Shown here piece after piece: positions 15,001-25,892 of a stretch of DNA of 64,000 bases. The position numbers were made by a program, and so were the translations under genes. Every line of letters begins with the position of its first letter. The first letter of the stretch is position 1. The stretch lies in assembly GCA_023362775.1 (NCBI GenBank), contig JALMGJ010000061.1:878001-942000 (forward strand). The letters run 5' to 3'. Source of the DNA: Charina bottae (lineage: Eukaryota > Chordata > Lepidosauria > Squamata > Charinaidae). The notes below the pieces were generated by a model. It was given only the letters and a program-made list of their open reading frames with translations, was not told the origin of the DNA and searched no databases.

Positions 15001-16233
15001 AAACACACCTTGCTGCATTTAACACAGCTTACCCTGAGGCAAATGTGCACAACCTCCATTAGGCTGCAGTTTGATGCACAGTAACCTGAGAGGAAGCTGC
15101 TGCATTCCTTTGTATACCGTATCGTATCAGGACATTCTGGGTGCTGAAGCTAGCAAGGAGTGTTTTCCCTATCAAACTCAACCCGTATCACACAAATATA
15201 TTTGCCAGAATATATATACATTCCCCTTTTAATTCACTACATTATGTATTAATTATTCTGATACATTTTCAACTTGTATGCCCCCTAGAGTCCCTGGGGA
15301 CAGAAGCAGTCAAAGCTCTTTATAAATAAAACAGGAAATAAGTTCTGTTGTGCATGGAGCAGCTGCATGTCCCTTTTAAAATGGCAAAGGTACAAATACT
15401 GAAAAACAAAAATGGCTAAAATGCAGATTCAAGCTGCTAAAATAAGGTCTGCTGAACAGGAGCTTCGATCCAGCAGGTCAAACGTCTCTCGAAATAAATC
15501 ACATGTAACCAAATGTTGGAAAATGAGGGGCAGCCCATCTGGACCCTCCTCGAGCTGGTTCCTCCCGCAGGCTCAGCCCGGAGTGGCCAGGCCGGCCGTG
15601 CCACCATGCTGCCTACCTCATGCCGATGCTGGCTTCCGAGTCCACGGAGGAGGAGGGGCCGAGGTTGGCCAGGCTGCTCCGTCTCCTCCTGCCCGTTGGA
15701 AAGGCTCCTCCGGCTACAAGCTCCTCATCAGAAGAATTGTCTTCAAAGGAGCCCAACACAAACTTGGGCATGGCTTGCTGCTTCCTCTGGGCAGGGCTGG
15801 TGGTCTGCTCTTCGCAGGACAGGGACTGCATCTGCCGCAAGAGCTGCGCTGAGGGAACACTGACAAACCGGCTCACGGGCCTTGTGGGATCAGCCGCCTG
15901 AGACGGCGAAGAGTCCGAGGAAGAGCGGGGAATGGGGGGCTTGAGTTGGCAGGAGGGGTGCGCAGGCTGCTTAGAGGGATCTGTGGACGTCTGGCCGCAG
16001 GGAGGGGGCTGGTCCGACAGGGTTGCGGGGGCCCGGTTGGGCTCTGACGATGCAGCTTCCATCCCATCCTCCGGGAACTGTGGAGGGAATCCGCTGGAAG
16101 GCAGCTCCTGGACTTCGGGAGCGGTCACCTGCTCGAGCTTCAGTTTCTTCGAACCAAGTGGAGGACATTTTGCCATCTTGGCCCAAACGAACCACACCCC
16201 AAGCAACAAGGCCAAGAACACTAGCAGAACCAT
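292..16233 (-). CDS. ACACB: Acetyl-CoA carboxylase 2 (beta), 5' part: N-terminal region and biotin carboxylase domain; continues past the window start
   Basis: Thirteen coding exons (high to low): 16233-15617, 8556-8424, 8037-7899, 7809-7700, 6506-6425, 5846-5748, 5458-5349, 3920-3810, 3469-3260, 2123-1953, 1785-1624, 930-767, 442-292. Together they give 753 codons with every splice phase closing; the remaining exons lie outside. The enzyme makes malonyl-CoA, which restrains CPT1 and fatty-acid oxidation. Residues 1-20 form a hydrophobic N-terminal segment followed by Lys, as in ACC2 (mitochondrial outer-membrane anchor) and unlike ACC1. Exons 2/3 join at an [19 protein letters not shown] AMPK site (Ser210 by this numbering). 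The biotin carboxylase domain starts near residue 240 and carries the glycine-rich ATP loop EGGGGKGIR (445-453), the [13 protein letters not shown] active-site stretch and the [13 protein letters not shown] segment. Adjacency to UNG supports ACACB over ACACA. The start matches the mammalian start in position and character. Confidence 0.96.
2257..2772. mobile_element. Penelope-like or similar inverted-repeat element, family A copy 1 (in an ACACB intron)
   Basis: The element is bounded by an exact 13-bp direct repeat, CTAACTTCAGCGA, at 2244-2256 and 2773-2785. It starts TATGTCTATGAAGG. Its right end (about 2665-2772) is the reverse complement of a block near its left end (about 2295-2352), and the left end has an extra ~38 bp that is not inverted. 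About 300 bp of unique sequence lies between. The right arm carries CTGAAGA, a GCCCCTT/AAGGAGC hairpin and GAAACGTTTC at 2693-2727. A second copy of the family is at 48955-49216. Confidence 0.7.
3944..4640. repeat. Long GGAA/GGGA polypurine microsatellite in an ACACB intron
   Basis: About 700 bp consist almost only of G and A on the + strand (GGAA, GGGA, GGGGGA units with occasional GAAGCAAGG). It begins about 25 bp from the ACACB exon 3920-3810, so on the transcribed strand it forms the pyrimidine tract of that exon's acceptor. Higher-order repeats of roughly 115-150 bp are visible. Confidence 0.95.
7287..7348. repeat. (TC)31 microsatellite
   Basis: A perfect TC dinucleotide run in the ACACB intron between exons 7809-7700 and 6506-6425. 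Confidence 0.97.
10085..10290 (+). mobile_element. Family B (Penelope-like) fragment in the large ACACB intron
   Basis: It shares the internal string ACACCCCCACCAACACTGGC, then TATAAACAG, then GATGTTACCTAGTTGGGT-CATGAAACGTC, with copies at 33.7-34.4, 38.96 and 58.1 kb. The CTGATGA core is mutated here (TGGATGA). Ends are approximate; I found no clear target-site duplication. Confidence 0.55.
11986..12015. repeat. (CTG)10 trinucleotide repeat
   Basis: Ten uninterrupted CTG units on the + strand within the ~7-kb ACACB intron (8557-15616). They are not in a recognisable exon. Confidence 0.95.
12609..13080 (-). mobile_element. Possible L1-type LINE ORF2 relic
   Basis: Two minus-strand reading frames in series look like degraded reverse-transcriptase-downstream LINE protein. 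The upstream one includes [16 protein letters not shown], and the downstream one includes [12 protein letters not shown] and [10 protein letters not shown]. The PLWNNP-then-W...G-hxxhxxL pattern recalls the C-terminal half of vertebrate L1 ORF2. They are separated by a frame break and followed by A/T-rich sequence. The family assignment is tentative. Confidence 0.35.
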
Positions 16234-16242
16234 TCAGGAATC
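16234..16242 (-). other. ACACB: ACACB 5'UTR part of the first coding exon
   Basis: A polypyrimidine-TAG acceptor (AG at 16244-16243) lies nine bases upstream of the ATG. The ACACB start codon therefore sits in a second exon, and a non-coding first exon must lie further right. The CpG island near 18.7-19.6 kb is the best promoter candidate. Confidence 0.6.
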
Positions 16243-18689
16243 CTAGGAATAAATAAGAAGAGAATAACAGCATTAAGTTGGGGAAGGAATACTGAGGGAA
16301 TCCTTGGCCCTTGATCCCAAGCAGCCTCTTGTGCTTAGCTTACTGATAAACATTTAATGCTTGTGGCGGATGCATAAATTAAAACAGGGCTAAAATATCA
16401 ATGCCTTAGCAATGCAGAATGGAGATTTTTTTCTTGATATAAACCAACTGCAGAGTAAAGAGAGGATGCGTAGAATTGGGGGGGGGGAGTTAGACTCCCA
16501 CACAAATATGAAGTCACGCCAGCAACCTCCCTCCCTTGCCTCTTGAGTTACAGACTTCCATGCACATCAACAGCTCACGGCTTCAGAAAAGATCCACCTC
16601 ATTTACACGGCCTGAGCTATAAAGGTTCTTGCTATTTTTATCTTCTACAAAGAACATCCATGGTCTTGCACCCAGATCCCAAATATTATGATGAGGCTAC
16701 TCCCCTGCCCCTGCCCCACAAGGCTCCAGCCCCTTTTGGCAAGACCCTCCCTTGCACTTGGACCCTTGCCTTCAACTCCAAAGTCTATAAAAGTGGCCTT
16801 TCTCCTACAGTCAAGTTCAATGGATCAACGACGACCACTTTTGTAACAACAACCACCATTATAAGGGACTGAAATCATATGAAGTTTCCTTCTCTGACCT
16901 GGATCAACTTGGGACAAATCATTCAACTTCTCAGGCTCAGTAGCAGAGATGCGTTTCCATTAGTATTCAGATTCTCAGTTCTCGACCACACTACAGTCTA
17001 TAGCAGTGTTTCTCAACCTTAGCAACTTTAAGATGGGTGGACTTCAACTCCCAGAATTCCCCAGCCAACCATGCTGGCTGAGGAATTCTGGGAATTGAAG
17101 TCCACCCATCTTAAAGTGGCCAAGGTTGAGAAACACTGGTCTATTTTCCCTTGAGCATGCAGCACACGATCCAGATTACTGCTCATTCACAACTGGCTCC
17201 CAATTTAAGGAGTAACTTTCTTCCTTTTAATTGTGTGCACATTTTAACATTGCTTACCTCCAAATCCCACTAAATTGAATAGGACTTTCCAAGAAAGGAA
17301 TACAACTACAGCCTCAGTTAAATCAAAACCTGAAAGCTTTGCTAATCAAGCAAATATTTCATATTTGTTAAGGGGGAGGGAATTCCATATGATAGTCAAA
17401 AGAAAAGGGAAACAAAAATAAATAAATAAAAAGATGAATAAATTTGCTGCCAACCTGTTTCAAACAAAAATATTCTTAGAGCATCCATCATTAACCTCCT
17501 GTCCCATTAAAGACATTTACAAAACACATCAGTACCCAAAAGATGAGAAGTTCCTTCACCAACTGCAGAGAGAAACTTGCATTCCTAAGTACTGTATCTA
17601 ACAGATTACCTAAAGCTAATTAATTAATTAGCTAATTACAAACTGCCATCTTTCCCAGCTTTCTCTAGTCTGTTAATACACTTTCTACAAAAACTCTTTC
17701 CTACAAGCTAATTAGTTACTGCTCCTTAGCAAGTCAGGGAATGTTAGATTAATTTGATCTTGCCAGGGCACAGGCACACACACACACAACTATTTGCATG
17801 TTAACATTGTTAGTGCTGGAGCCAAATTTGCAAGTTGACGGTTATGCCTATAACAAACAAAACGTACGGTCACTAATAGTACATCCAAAGTCTTCATTAG
17901 TAGAAACTTACTAACAAGTAATACAATTATGAAATCAAATAACTTTACTACAGCCATAAGGCCAGGAAACAGCGATATAAAACCCTCTGGCTAAGATCGA
18001 GTGTAATAATGACATTAGAAAAGGACAGCTCAGAACAGAGTGAAGAAGTTCTTTCCTTGCTGGCGTACCGTCTAATTTTTAAATATTTTGGCTTTCCCGC
18101 TACTTACATCTCAAACCTGCAGCAATCCACTCCAAAGCGAGTGCCCTGAAATCAGTGCTTCCCTCTATGAGAGGAGGTTACGCCCTTCTGTTGTGCTTGC
18201 ACAGAAATTTCCTTCTTGGCTGGAAGGTTGCAGCAGCCAGGGCCCGGTGGCACAGCTCCAAAGCCTTCTGCTGCCTGCCGAATAGGGCAGTTTGATTTTA
18301 ACTAGGGCAAAGTTCATCTGCCAGTACAAAAACTGACAACTGCTTTGAACAACTGTATTGTGTTACTGAAATGTTATTGAATACCAGATGGCTCTAAAAG
18401 TTGTAACAACAACAACTTCCAGCATCTCACAAAGATGTTTGCTGTTGGCAAAAATAAATTGAAGCAAAATAAAAAATCTGACTGTACAGTACTGTGCTTA
18501 AGATTATTTTTCCTTTGCAAATAAGCAAGAAAAATCTTAAGTAATATGGAGTATAGTTTAAAGGTTATGCTGGCCTTTGACTGTAATAAAGATTTGATTT
18601 GATGGTTTAAAGCAAACAATCCTTGTTTTACTGTGTGGGTTATTTCTGCATTATTCAAAACAACCCCAAAGGAAGGTTTGGGCACCATT
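16243..18689. other. ACACB 5' intron or intergenic DNA
   Basis: A/T-rich sequence without a recognisable exon. It holds the MITE at 17004-17138 and short AT-rich runs; nothing else is identified. Confidence 0.5.
17004..17138. mobile_element. Palindromic hAT-type MITE, copy 1
   Basis: A 135-bp near-perfect inverted repeat starting CAGTGTTTCTCAACC and ending in its complement, GAGAAACACTG. The centre is CCAGCCAACCATGCTGGCTG. The flanks GTCTATAG (16996-17003) and GTCTATTT (17139-17146) match at 6 of 8 positions, consistent with an aged 8-bp hAT target-site duplication. It lies in the ACACB-UNG interval or ACACB 5' intron. Confidence 0.85.
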
Positions 18690-19600
18690 TATTGCGCTTA
18701 TCCGGGCAGTGGCAGCTTTTTCTCGCGCGAGATGTAAACCAGACCGAAAGGCCGATGTTATAGCGGAGACGACGAGGGCCGTCCGCCTTTCCTCCCTTGG
18801 ATCCCTGGCCCGGGCTCGGCCCACGTGCCCAGCCCCCGTTCCTTCCGAAACAAATCTCCCCGCCGGGTTTAGGTAAATCCCGCCGTAATTAAGATAACGC
18901 CGGCGGCTTGTTTGTGGATTAGACTTGAGTGCGAGGTGAAGCCGTCCCCAGAAAGCCGCACCCTGTTTGAACCGGGGGCGCGGCCTGCCCGCCTAAGGGC
19001 AGCAGAGCACAGCGCCCCGGCGGAGGGGCCCGGGGAGCGAGGAGCCACCCGGAGCGACCAAGCCGGGGACTTTTCTACAACTGCCGTCGCGGGCTGCACG
19101 AAGTACCTTTCGCGGAGATCACCCGTGCAAAGCGCGGGGTTTGGGCCGCCGCTTTCTCGACGCCCGCAGAGCGCAGACCGCGAGCAGCGGCGGCGGGCTC
19201 CTTCGGCCGAGGCTAAGTGGCGCGGGCGGCGGGGGAGGGGCAGCCGGGCCTTTCGGCGGGAGGGGCCGGTCACCGGAGTGCGGGAGCCGCGCCTGCGCCC
19301 GTCCAAGCAGTGGCTCCAAGCCCGGCCGCCCCGCTCCGGGTGCAAGAGCCGAGGAGCTGCAGCGCGAAAGGCCCCCCGCCCCCGAGGGGCGAGCCCCTGC
19401 GGGATCGACGAGCCGCGTGCTGGCTGGGCGCGGTTCCCGTCTTCTGGCAGCCCCGCGGCCGCTCGAGGGGGAAGCAGCAAGAGCACCGGCGGGGGGGGTC
19501 TTTCAGGGCATTTGGAGGGGCCTCCGCCCCTTTCCTCCCAGGGGGACGGAACCAAGAGCGCAACAGGCCCCTTTTAACGACCTGGGGCACCGTTTGCCTG
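18690..19600 (-). promoter_or_regulatory. ACACB: CpG island, probable ACACB promoter
   Basis: A GC-rich, CpG-dense block between the ACACB first coding exon and the UNG 3' end. No exon was recognised in it. Because the ACACB coding exon has an acceptor just upstream of its ATG, a non-coding first exon is expected here on the minus strand. Long open frames on both strands look like GC-rich artefacts. Confidence 0.55.
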
Positions 19601-19603
19601 GAA

Positions 19604-19742
19604 CAGTGTTCTCCACCTTGGCACCTTTAAGCTGTGTGGACTCCAACTCCCAGAATTCCCCAGCGAGCTAACCTAAGCTGGCTGGGGAATTCTGGGAGTT
19701 GGAGTCCACACTGCTTAAAGGTGCCAAGGTGGAGAAACACTG
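19604..19742. mobile_element. Palindromic hAT-type MITE, copy 2
   Basis: A 139-bp inverted repeat of the same family as 17004-17138, starting CAGTGTTCTCCACC and ending GGAGAAACACTG. It is flanked by GCCTGGAA (19596-19603) and CCCTGGAG (19743-19750), a 6/8 match. It sits at the edge of the CpG island. Confidence 0.85.
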
Positions 19743-20355
19743 CCCTGGAGAAACCCACTCGGATTTTGTAGAATGCCACGTGGGGCAGGGCATCGCTTGC
19801 GGGCGCTGTTGGGAGCTCAGCCAGCTCCAAGGCCACCCCCCCACCCCATCAGGGCAGGCCCAGTGCTGTTGCCCCCTTTGAGTATTTCTGCTCCCCTTGA
19901 AGGAAGACTACGGAGCGTAATAATAATAACCTCCGGGGGGGGGTGCAAAGGAGCGTGAAAATCTCCCTTCAACCGCGTGGCCACGTTAAGGAAACTAACA
20001 TTTAGAAGATGGGCATCGCCACCAGAGTGCTCAACAAGCAAATACTGGAAACATATTTATTTCAAAACTCTGGAACAGTGACTATAAAAGAATCCAACAC
20101 GGGTACTAGTGTTACAGGAAAGAATTTTTTTAAAAAGTGTCTTAAATTGGTATTTAAATATACCCGCCGGGAGTTCTCATTATGCAATTTGCATAGAACG
20201 ATGAAACCGAATCCTCCTCCTAACAAATAGAAGTTCAGCCATGGCTCTTAAGGTAACACCTGTAACCGAGAGGTCTTGTCTTGCTGCTGACTCGGTGCAC
20301 CTGAGTCTTGCAGAAGAGGAGTATCTGATGCCGTTATCACTAATCGGAACACACA

Positions 20356-20361
20356 TTTATT
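20356..20361 (-). terminator. UNG: Candidate UNG polyadenylation signal
   Basis: TTTATT on the + strand reads AATAAA on the minus strand, about 690 nt beyond the UNG stop codon. Another candidate lies near 20055. The choice between them cannot be made from sequence alone. Confidence 0.35.
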
Positions 20362-21051
20362 CCGTGGAAGAACATTTTTGCTGTTTTTCCAACTGCAGCT
20401 CTCCTTTCTGTATTACTTATATAACATTTCCTATAGAATTCCACAAATACTTTTAAATCTTCAGCTGGTCCTGAACGGCAAAAAAAGTGAAATTCTTTCA
20501 GACTGGATCCGCTTCCTGCAAGTAAAAAAACTAAGGATTTTTTTCATAGCACCTCGTGAAAATCTTAATCGATAGGAGATAAAAAAAGACAAGCTGGGAA
20601 AACTAGATAAGGCATCGGCTTGGATTAAATAAACAGCTTACTGAATGAATTCTCCAGCAGAGGCAAAATAAAAAGGCAACTTACTGGCTGTCAACATTTC
20701 CGTTTTCCTTTAAGAAGCACAAGAGAGGGAAATGAAAAACAAAAATACCTGGGTCGTTATTGCATAGAACAGTTTGCCACCATGTTCGTCATACTAGTAA
20801 AGAATTCAAACAAAAATATTGATATGCTCCTTTGCTATTATATTCTCCGTTTGCTCCGAAATGCTCCAAGATTTAAAAAAAAATGCTTGGAGCAAATGCC
20901 TTGACCTAGGTTACTCCTGAATGAAGAGAGTGAAAATGTACTGTTTAGATCAGCTTCAAAGAAATCGGTCCAAGAGTGTTTCCACACGGCCTCTCCAGCC
21001 CGATGGGGACGGAAATGGTGGTTCTATGGTCTCGAGGGAGTTGCAAGACCC

Positions 21052-24000
21052 TCACAGGGCCCTCCAGTCAATCAGCTGCTTCCCCGATTTCTTCAAGAAT
21101 TCATTTGTTTTGGAGAAATGCTTGCAACCAAAAAAACCCCTGTGCACTGAGAGGGGCGAGGGATGCGCTGTCTGCAGGATGTGGTGCCGTTTCTGCAAGA
21201 AGCCAAAGGCGTTAGACTTTCCATTCCTGTGTTTAAAGAACCAGCGTGATTAAAATGCACAGATAAAAATTAGGATAGCCCTAAGTATCCTGATTCTCCA
21301 GCAGCTAGAGTTAAGCAAAGAAGTCATACAAGCAGGCCTCATTTCTACATCTACTGAATTGGAACTTCGTGCTTGAATTCATTTTTAAAAATCGAATAGT
21401 TTCATTGGCTAGATTCATCCGCTGTGCAAAGGCTTGATTTGCTTTAATCCTGGTTTGGTAAACAAGCTAGTGTCTGGGCTTTCCCATCATGGTAAGGGGC
21501 GAACTATGATTAGGCTCACAATTTATGGTCAGCATAAACAGCATGATAGCTAAGTGTGATGCGGGGCCTTGTGTAGCAAGAGGAGGAACTTCCAAGACGA
21601 GGCCCTGAAGCTGTTCTTTTCTTCAAAGTGTTGGGGACAAGAATAAGAACTCTGACGCGTTACGAAGGCTTTTCAAAGCACAGGCTCTCTGCTTCAAAGG
21701 GCATCAGATCAATAATCTGTCCTGTGCCAGATTTGGTTTTTACCACACATTTATTTGACGCTGGGCTTTCCCCAGCATGTCCCGAGCATCTAATAGCCAA
21801 TGTATCTTGTGTTTGCCTGAAAACAACTTGGCTAGTAGCTCGCTGGCTCACACAATCCCCTTTTAAGGTAGCTATTGTCAAAAGTCAACTTCCAGGCACA
21901 GTCATACATACCCTGTCAATAGAGCTGCCTTTCTTCTGAGCATAGGCTCCCCAGAGCATGAAAACCAGGCCATCTAGGTTCTTGTTCAGCCAGGAGACCA
22001 CGGCGTCCGTGAATTGCTCCCAGCCCCTCTCTCTGTGGGAATTGGCTTGATGAGCTCGGACGGTGAGGACAGCGTTCAGCAGCAGCACGCCTAGATTGCA
22101 AAGAAAATGGGAGGCTGAAGGAAGACTCTGCAATAAAGTAACTTTTGCTCCCACCAAGGCTGGATAATCAACATCACTCGATATGCCCATCAAGGACACA
22201 ACATCCAGTCAAAGTTGACGGGACCAGAAGGGTGGACCTAGAAGCATTTCCTCTCCCAGTTAATGGGAAGGCACAGCTTTCAAGCATAATTTTGTAGAAT
22301 TTCTACGGAGGTGCTTTTTACAGTCTCTTGATTTATTAACTGCAATCATTTTTTTTTGCTATTATAGGTTTTGCTGTACGCCCAGCTTTGAAAGATTGCA
22401 GTTGATTTGTTTATTTGTGTTGCTTGATTAGAAACATGATTGTGAGAGGTTAGTAACAGAGAAATAGAAAACATATTTAGGAGACACCCCCCCACACAAA
22501 CTAAACCAGCCTGCATGCTCTCCAAATATGTGGCCTTCAGTTTTCAGAATGGCCACAAAGGCTGGGTAACTCTAGCAGCTGAAGCATGAAGACAGGAGAA
22601 CCAAATGCTTGACAGCAACTGGGAAAAGATTGTTTCAAGATAAAAGAATGGTTCTGGGTCACCTTGTTTAGCCCATCCAGTCAAGTCTCCATGGCCAGGA
22701 TGAGAAAAGCCTTCTACATCTGTAGCAAGCTCTCTGTAGATATTTTCCAGGCTATAAAGAAAAACAGGTTTTTTCTTCCCAAGTCTTAGGAACACAATGT
22801 TTTCACACAATACGGACTCAGCAGTCAACTCACGATTAACTCTTCCAGAGAAGGCTAAAACAACACGGCCCCCTTGAACCTCCCAGAACTACACGACCAA
22901 AGCTGAGCCTTGCCTGGGTGGGGGTGGAACTGGCCTCTGGACGCTGAAGCAGAGCCCGTGGGCTTGGCTGGGCCCGTGATACGGATCTTGGCCCAAAATG
23001 ACAACTTTCACCTAAAAGCAAAAGCATAAAACATTCAAACGCTCAACATTAGTTATTCCTGCTCTCAGATAACTTTGTCTAGATTACTTGGCTCTTTCTT
23101 AGTTGCATTCCAGAAAAGCAGCAAAAGTGCCATTGCGCAGAGTTCAGGGGCTCATCGGGGTGATAGGCATCACGAGTTGTAAAGGGCCTGGATTCAAGCA
23201 CTGCATCAATCCGGGGCTTGCTTAATCACAAACTACCGAACAAATCGCCTAATGGCTTAATGCAGGGCTTTCCAAACTGTGTGTCGCCACACAGAAGTGT
23301 GCCGCCACACAACCTGGAAGCGCTGATCATCATCGGCGCTTCCGGGTTTTCCCGCGGCGACACACCAACGGCAGCGCGCAAAAAACGAAAGTGGCAGCAG
23401 CGCTTCCGGGTTTTTGCGCGTTGCCGCAATGGCGGCACTTCTGGGTTTTCCCGTGGCGACACACCAATGGTGGTTGGTGTGTCGCCGCGGGAAAACTTTG
23501 GAAAGCCCTGGCTTAATGTGTTGTGTGAACTCAGCTAATATCTAGGGGAGACTACCCACTCCTAAAGGAACAAGGCAATAAATGCAGGCTCTGTCAAGGT
23601 TAATTGTAACAAGTTGACTCACATCATGGATATCACACAGCTGGGTCCAAGTGAAGACCTGATGCTGGGGGGGATAAACTGTATAGCGCTTGCGTTCCTC
23701 AGCAACAAACGTCATCAGCTATTAAAGAGAAAAAGAATCATTTGCTTAGACCTCAACTAAGGGGCATAGCAAACTAAGGAGATACAACATTCCACAGCAT
23801 GCATCTATGCAGTCTTTGCCACCTGATGGTGTCCAGAACTCTCATCACAAACTCTGCTGGCCAGGGATGACAGGATTTGGTTTCCAGGAGATGAAATACT
23901 GTGTCATTCTCAGGCAGTTGTCTCTTTGTATCCGAACTGGGTCTTAATAATGTTCAACAGCTTAAAAAAAGACCTATAAGCCAACTGCTTTAACAAAATA

Positions 24001-25136
24001 CCTAACACAGTGGCGTGGTAACCCTTGAGGATGAACCGCTGAGCAGGAAGCACTTGTCTAACCTCATATCAGCGAGAACAGTCTAAATTTCACCCCAACA
24101 CAGGCACAAAAATTAACAAGCACCCCTAGTCGTTCATTAGCTGGACTAAGACCTCGAAACTAGAAGAGGGGGGAGGGGGGGCACAAAAAAAAGGACCCTT
24201 TCACGTGTTGTAGAGAAAAGTCCTGGCTTCTTGCCCACCTGAGTAAAATAGGGCTTGGAGAACTCTCCGGCCAGCGAGACCCCCCAGCTCTGCCCGAGCT
24301 CCGCAGGAATGTAGCTGGCGGTGCGGGCCGCAAGCCTCTGCAGCGCCGCCTCTTTGTTTTTGCGGATGCGTTCCACCTGTTCCGGGCTGAGCGGGGAGCA
24401 GCTGTCATTCTTCGATCTTTTGGCTGCCTGGAAAAGGGGAAAGAAACGGGTCAGGGCCGGGGAAAGGGAAGCGGGAAAGAGGCAGCGGGGAGACGAGCAA
24501 ATTCCCACAGTCGCTGCCATGGAAGTGAAGCATCCGCAGCTGCCGCCGGCACTTCCGGCCCTGGAGAAACACGAGGGCATTTCGCGGGAAAAACAAACCA
24601 GCGTCCCGCCCGAGCTCCTTATTGGCCCGCAGCCTGAGGACTCCTCCACCTCGCTTTCCTATTGGTCCATGTTCGTCATGTTCCCTTTTTTCCTAGGCCC
24701 GCCCCGTCCTCTAATTGGACTGCAGGTAGAACAGGCGTTACGCCTTACGACCAATCGCGACCAAAATCTCGAGCTAGGGCCCGCCCCTCCCGTGGGTTGC
24801 TAAGGAAGCACGACCCTCGTTGGTTCACCCGCGCACATGACCGGCTCCGGGCCCAGCGCGCCTCCGAACAAGAGCTTCCCATTGGTCGATGCCTCAGACC
24901 CCAGCCCTTCGCCTTTACCCGCGAAAACGTGCAAGCTGAAAACGTTCCCGGCTTCCTCCCTCCGAATCTCCACAAAGCGCGTCCTTCTCCATCGTATTAA
25001 TAAAGTGTTAATAAAGCTCGTCATAATAACCACAGAAACAAAATACCTCAGGTGCCGCGGCTGACTCCGGGGAGCGACTTCTCTTCCTACCGGGCGCTGA
25101 CGTAAAAAAGGAGAACAAGGACTTTTGCCCGATCAT
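21052..25136 (-). CDS. UNG: Uracil-DNA glycosylase, nuclear isoform (UNG2)
   Basis: Exons: 25136-25047, 24427-24239, 23718-23623, 23011-22914, 22751-22663, 22090-21912, 21192-21052, giving 293 aa (human UNG2 has 313). It removes uracil from DNA to start base-excision repair. Residues 4-11, QKSLFSFF, fit the PCNA-interacting PIP box (QxxhxxFF). The catalytic loop GQDPYHG supplies Asp134; PPPPS, the [10 protein letters not shown] core and [10 protein letters not shown] supply the remaining DNA-binding loops with catalytic His257. The protein ends [10 protein letters not shown]. The 23011-22914 exon is followed by GCAAGG, not GT, so that intron is of GC-AG type. The gene is head-to-head with ALKBH2 (757 bp between start codons). 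Confidence 0.97.
23263..23510. mobile_element. hAT-type non-autonomous element in a UNG intron
   Basis: A 248-bp element starting CAGGGCTTTCCAAACT and ending TTTGGAAAGCCCTG. It has a perfect 8-bp target duplication GCTTAATG at 23255-23262 and 23511-23518. The interior is CpG-rich with repeats of GGCGACACACCAA and CGCTTCCGGGTTTT. The perfect duplication suggests relative youth. Confidence 0.88.
24428..24520 (-). CDS. UNG: Alternative UNG1 (mitochondrial) N-terminal segment, 31 codons
   Basis: The frame stays open upstream of the acceptor at 24427. An ATG at 24520-24518 in good context (CCATGG) gives 31 codons directly in frame with the shared exon. The peptide ([10 protein letters not shown]... 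to ...TRFFPLFQ) has two Arg, no acidic residue and alternating hydrophobics, as expected of a matrix-targeting sequence. In human UNG the UNG2 exon is likewise spliced into an acceptor inside exon 1B after codon 35. Further upstream in-frame ATGs exist (the furthest at 24649), so the exact start is uncertain. Confidence 0.7.
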
Positions 25137-25890
25137 GGTGGCCCCGCACGCAGGGGGAATCCGGCGCTGCAGGTCGGGAGCGGCGGAGGTGGCCGGCGGG
25201 TGGCTGGAAGCGCCGCTCGAAGTTGGCGCGAACCTACTACCCACGTGCGGCCAAGGAACGCCCTCCCCGTTCGATTCGCTGTGGCCGGGCACACCCCGGT
25301 GAACAAAATGGCGGCGGGCTTGGCGCATGCGCTCTGGGCCCTCCTCCCAGCCCCGGGGCGCCCCCTTCGCTCGCGGGTGATGCTGCAACGCGCCCCAGTC
25401 GCGGCCGCTCTTCTCCTCCTTGGCGAGCGGCCCGGGAGGCATGAAAGACCCCTGCGCGCCGTGCTGCGCCAAGGCCCCTTCCTGACCTGCCCGTTTCCCC
25501 TGCGAGTTAAGAGGAAGGGGACACCTGGAGAGCGCTGGCGCCCGTGGGCGCCCGCAAGGTTTTCCCTTCTTGCCCAGAGTTAGAGACTTGGAGGGACCAG
25601 TCGGGGGTGGGGTGGGGTGGAGCTGGGGTGCGCTGCTAACCATTAACGTTAGTATCCTCACGCGTTTGCTTTTGGCCTGGCAGGTGAAGCCGTTGCTGGT
25701 TGGTGTTTCCCGCAGAAGAGGCTGGCTGCGGCTGGAAAGCCTTGCCAAGGAGGTCTGGGAGCCAGGAACAGCCCTGCCAAGGGGTCCGCTGCCAAGGGGC
25801 ACAGAAGGAGAAGAGGGCCCGGGCCTGAGCCTCCCACCAGTGGGCTGCCACCTTCTTCCCCCCCCCCCCCCATCCTTATCCTGCAGTCGG
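24480..25890. promoter_or_regulatory. CpG island and bidirectional UNG/ALKBH2 promoter region
   Basis: GC-rich sequence spanning the UNG1 start, the UNG2 exon and the region up to the ALKBH2 coding exon. It contains repeated ATTGG/CCAAT motifs (near 24620, 24658, 24714, 24752 and 24890). A CTGCAG acceptor just before the ALKBH2 ATG implies a non-coding ALKBH2 first exon here. Confidence 0.75.
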
Positions 25891-25892
25891 TG

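Noticed and set aside
18869..19671. Open frames of 130-230 residues on both strands
   Set aside because: CpG-island composition suppresses stop codons. They are Ala/Arg/Pro/Gly-rich, show no recognisable domain, and frames overlap in all directions.
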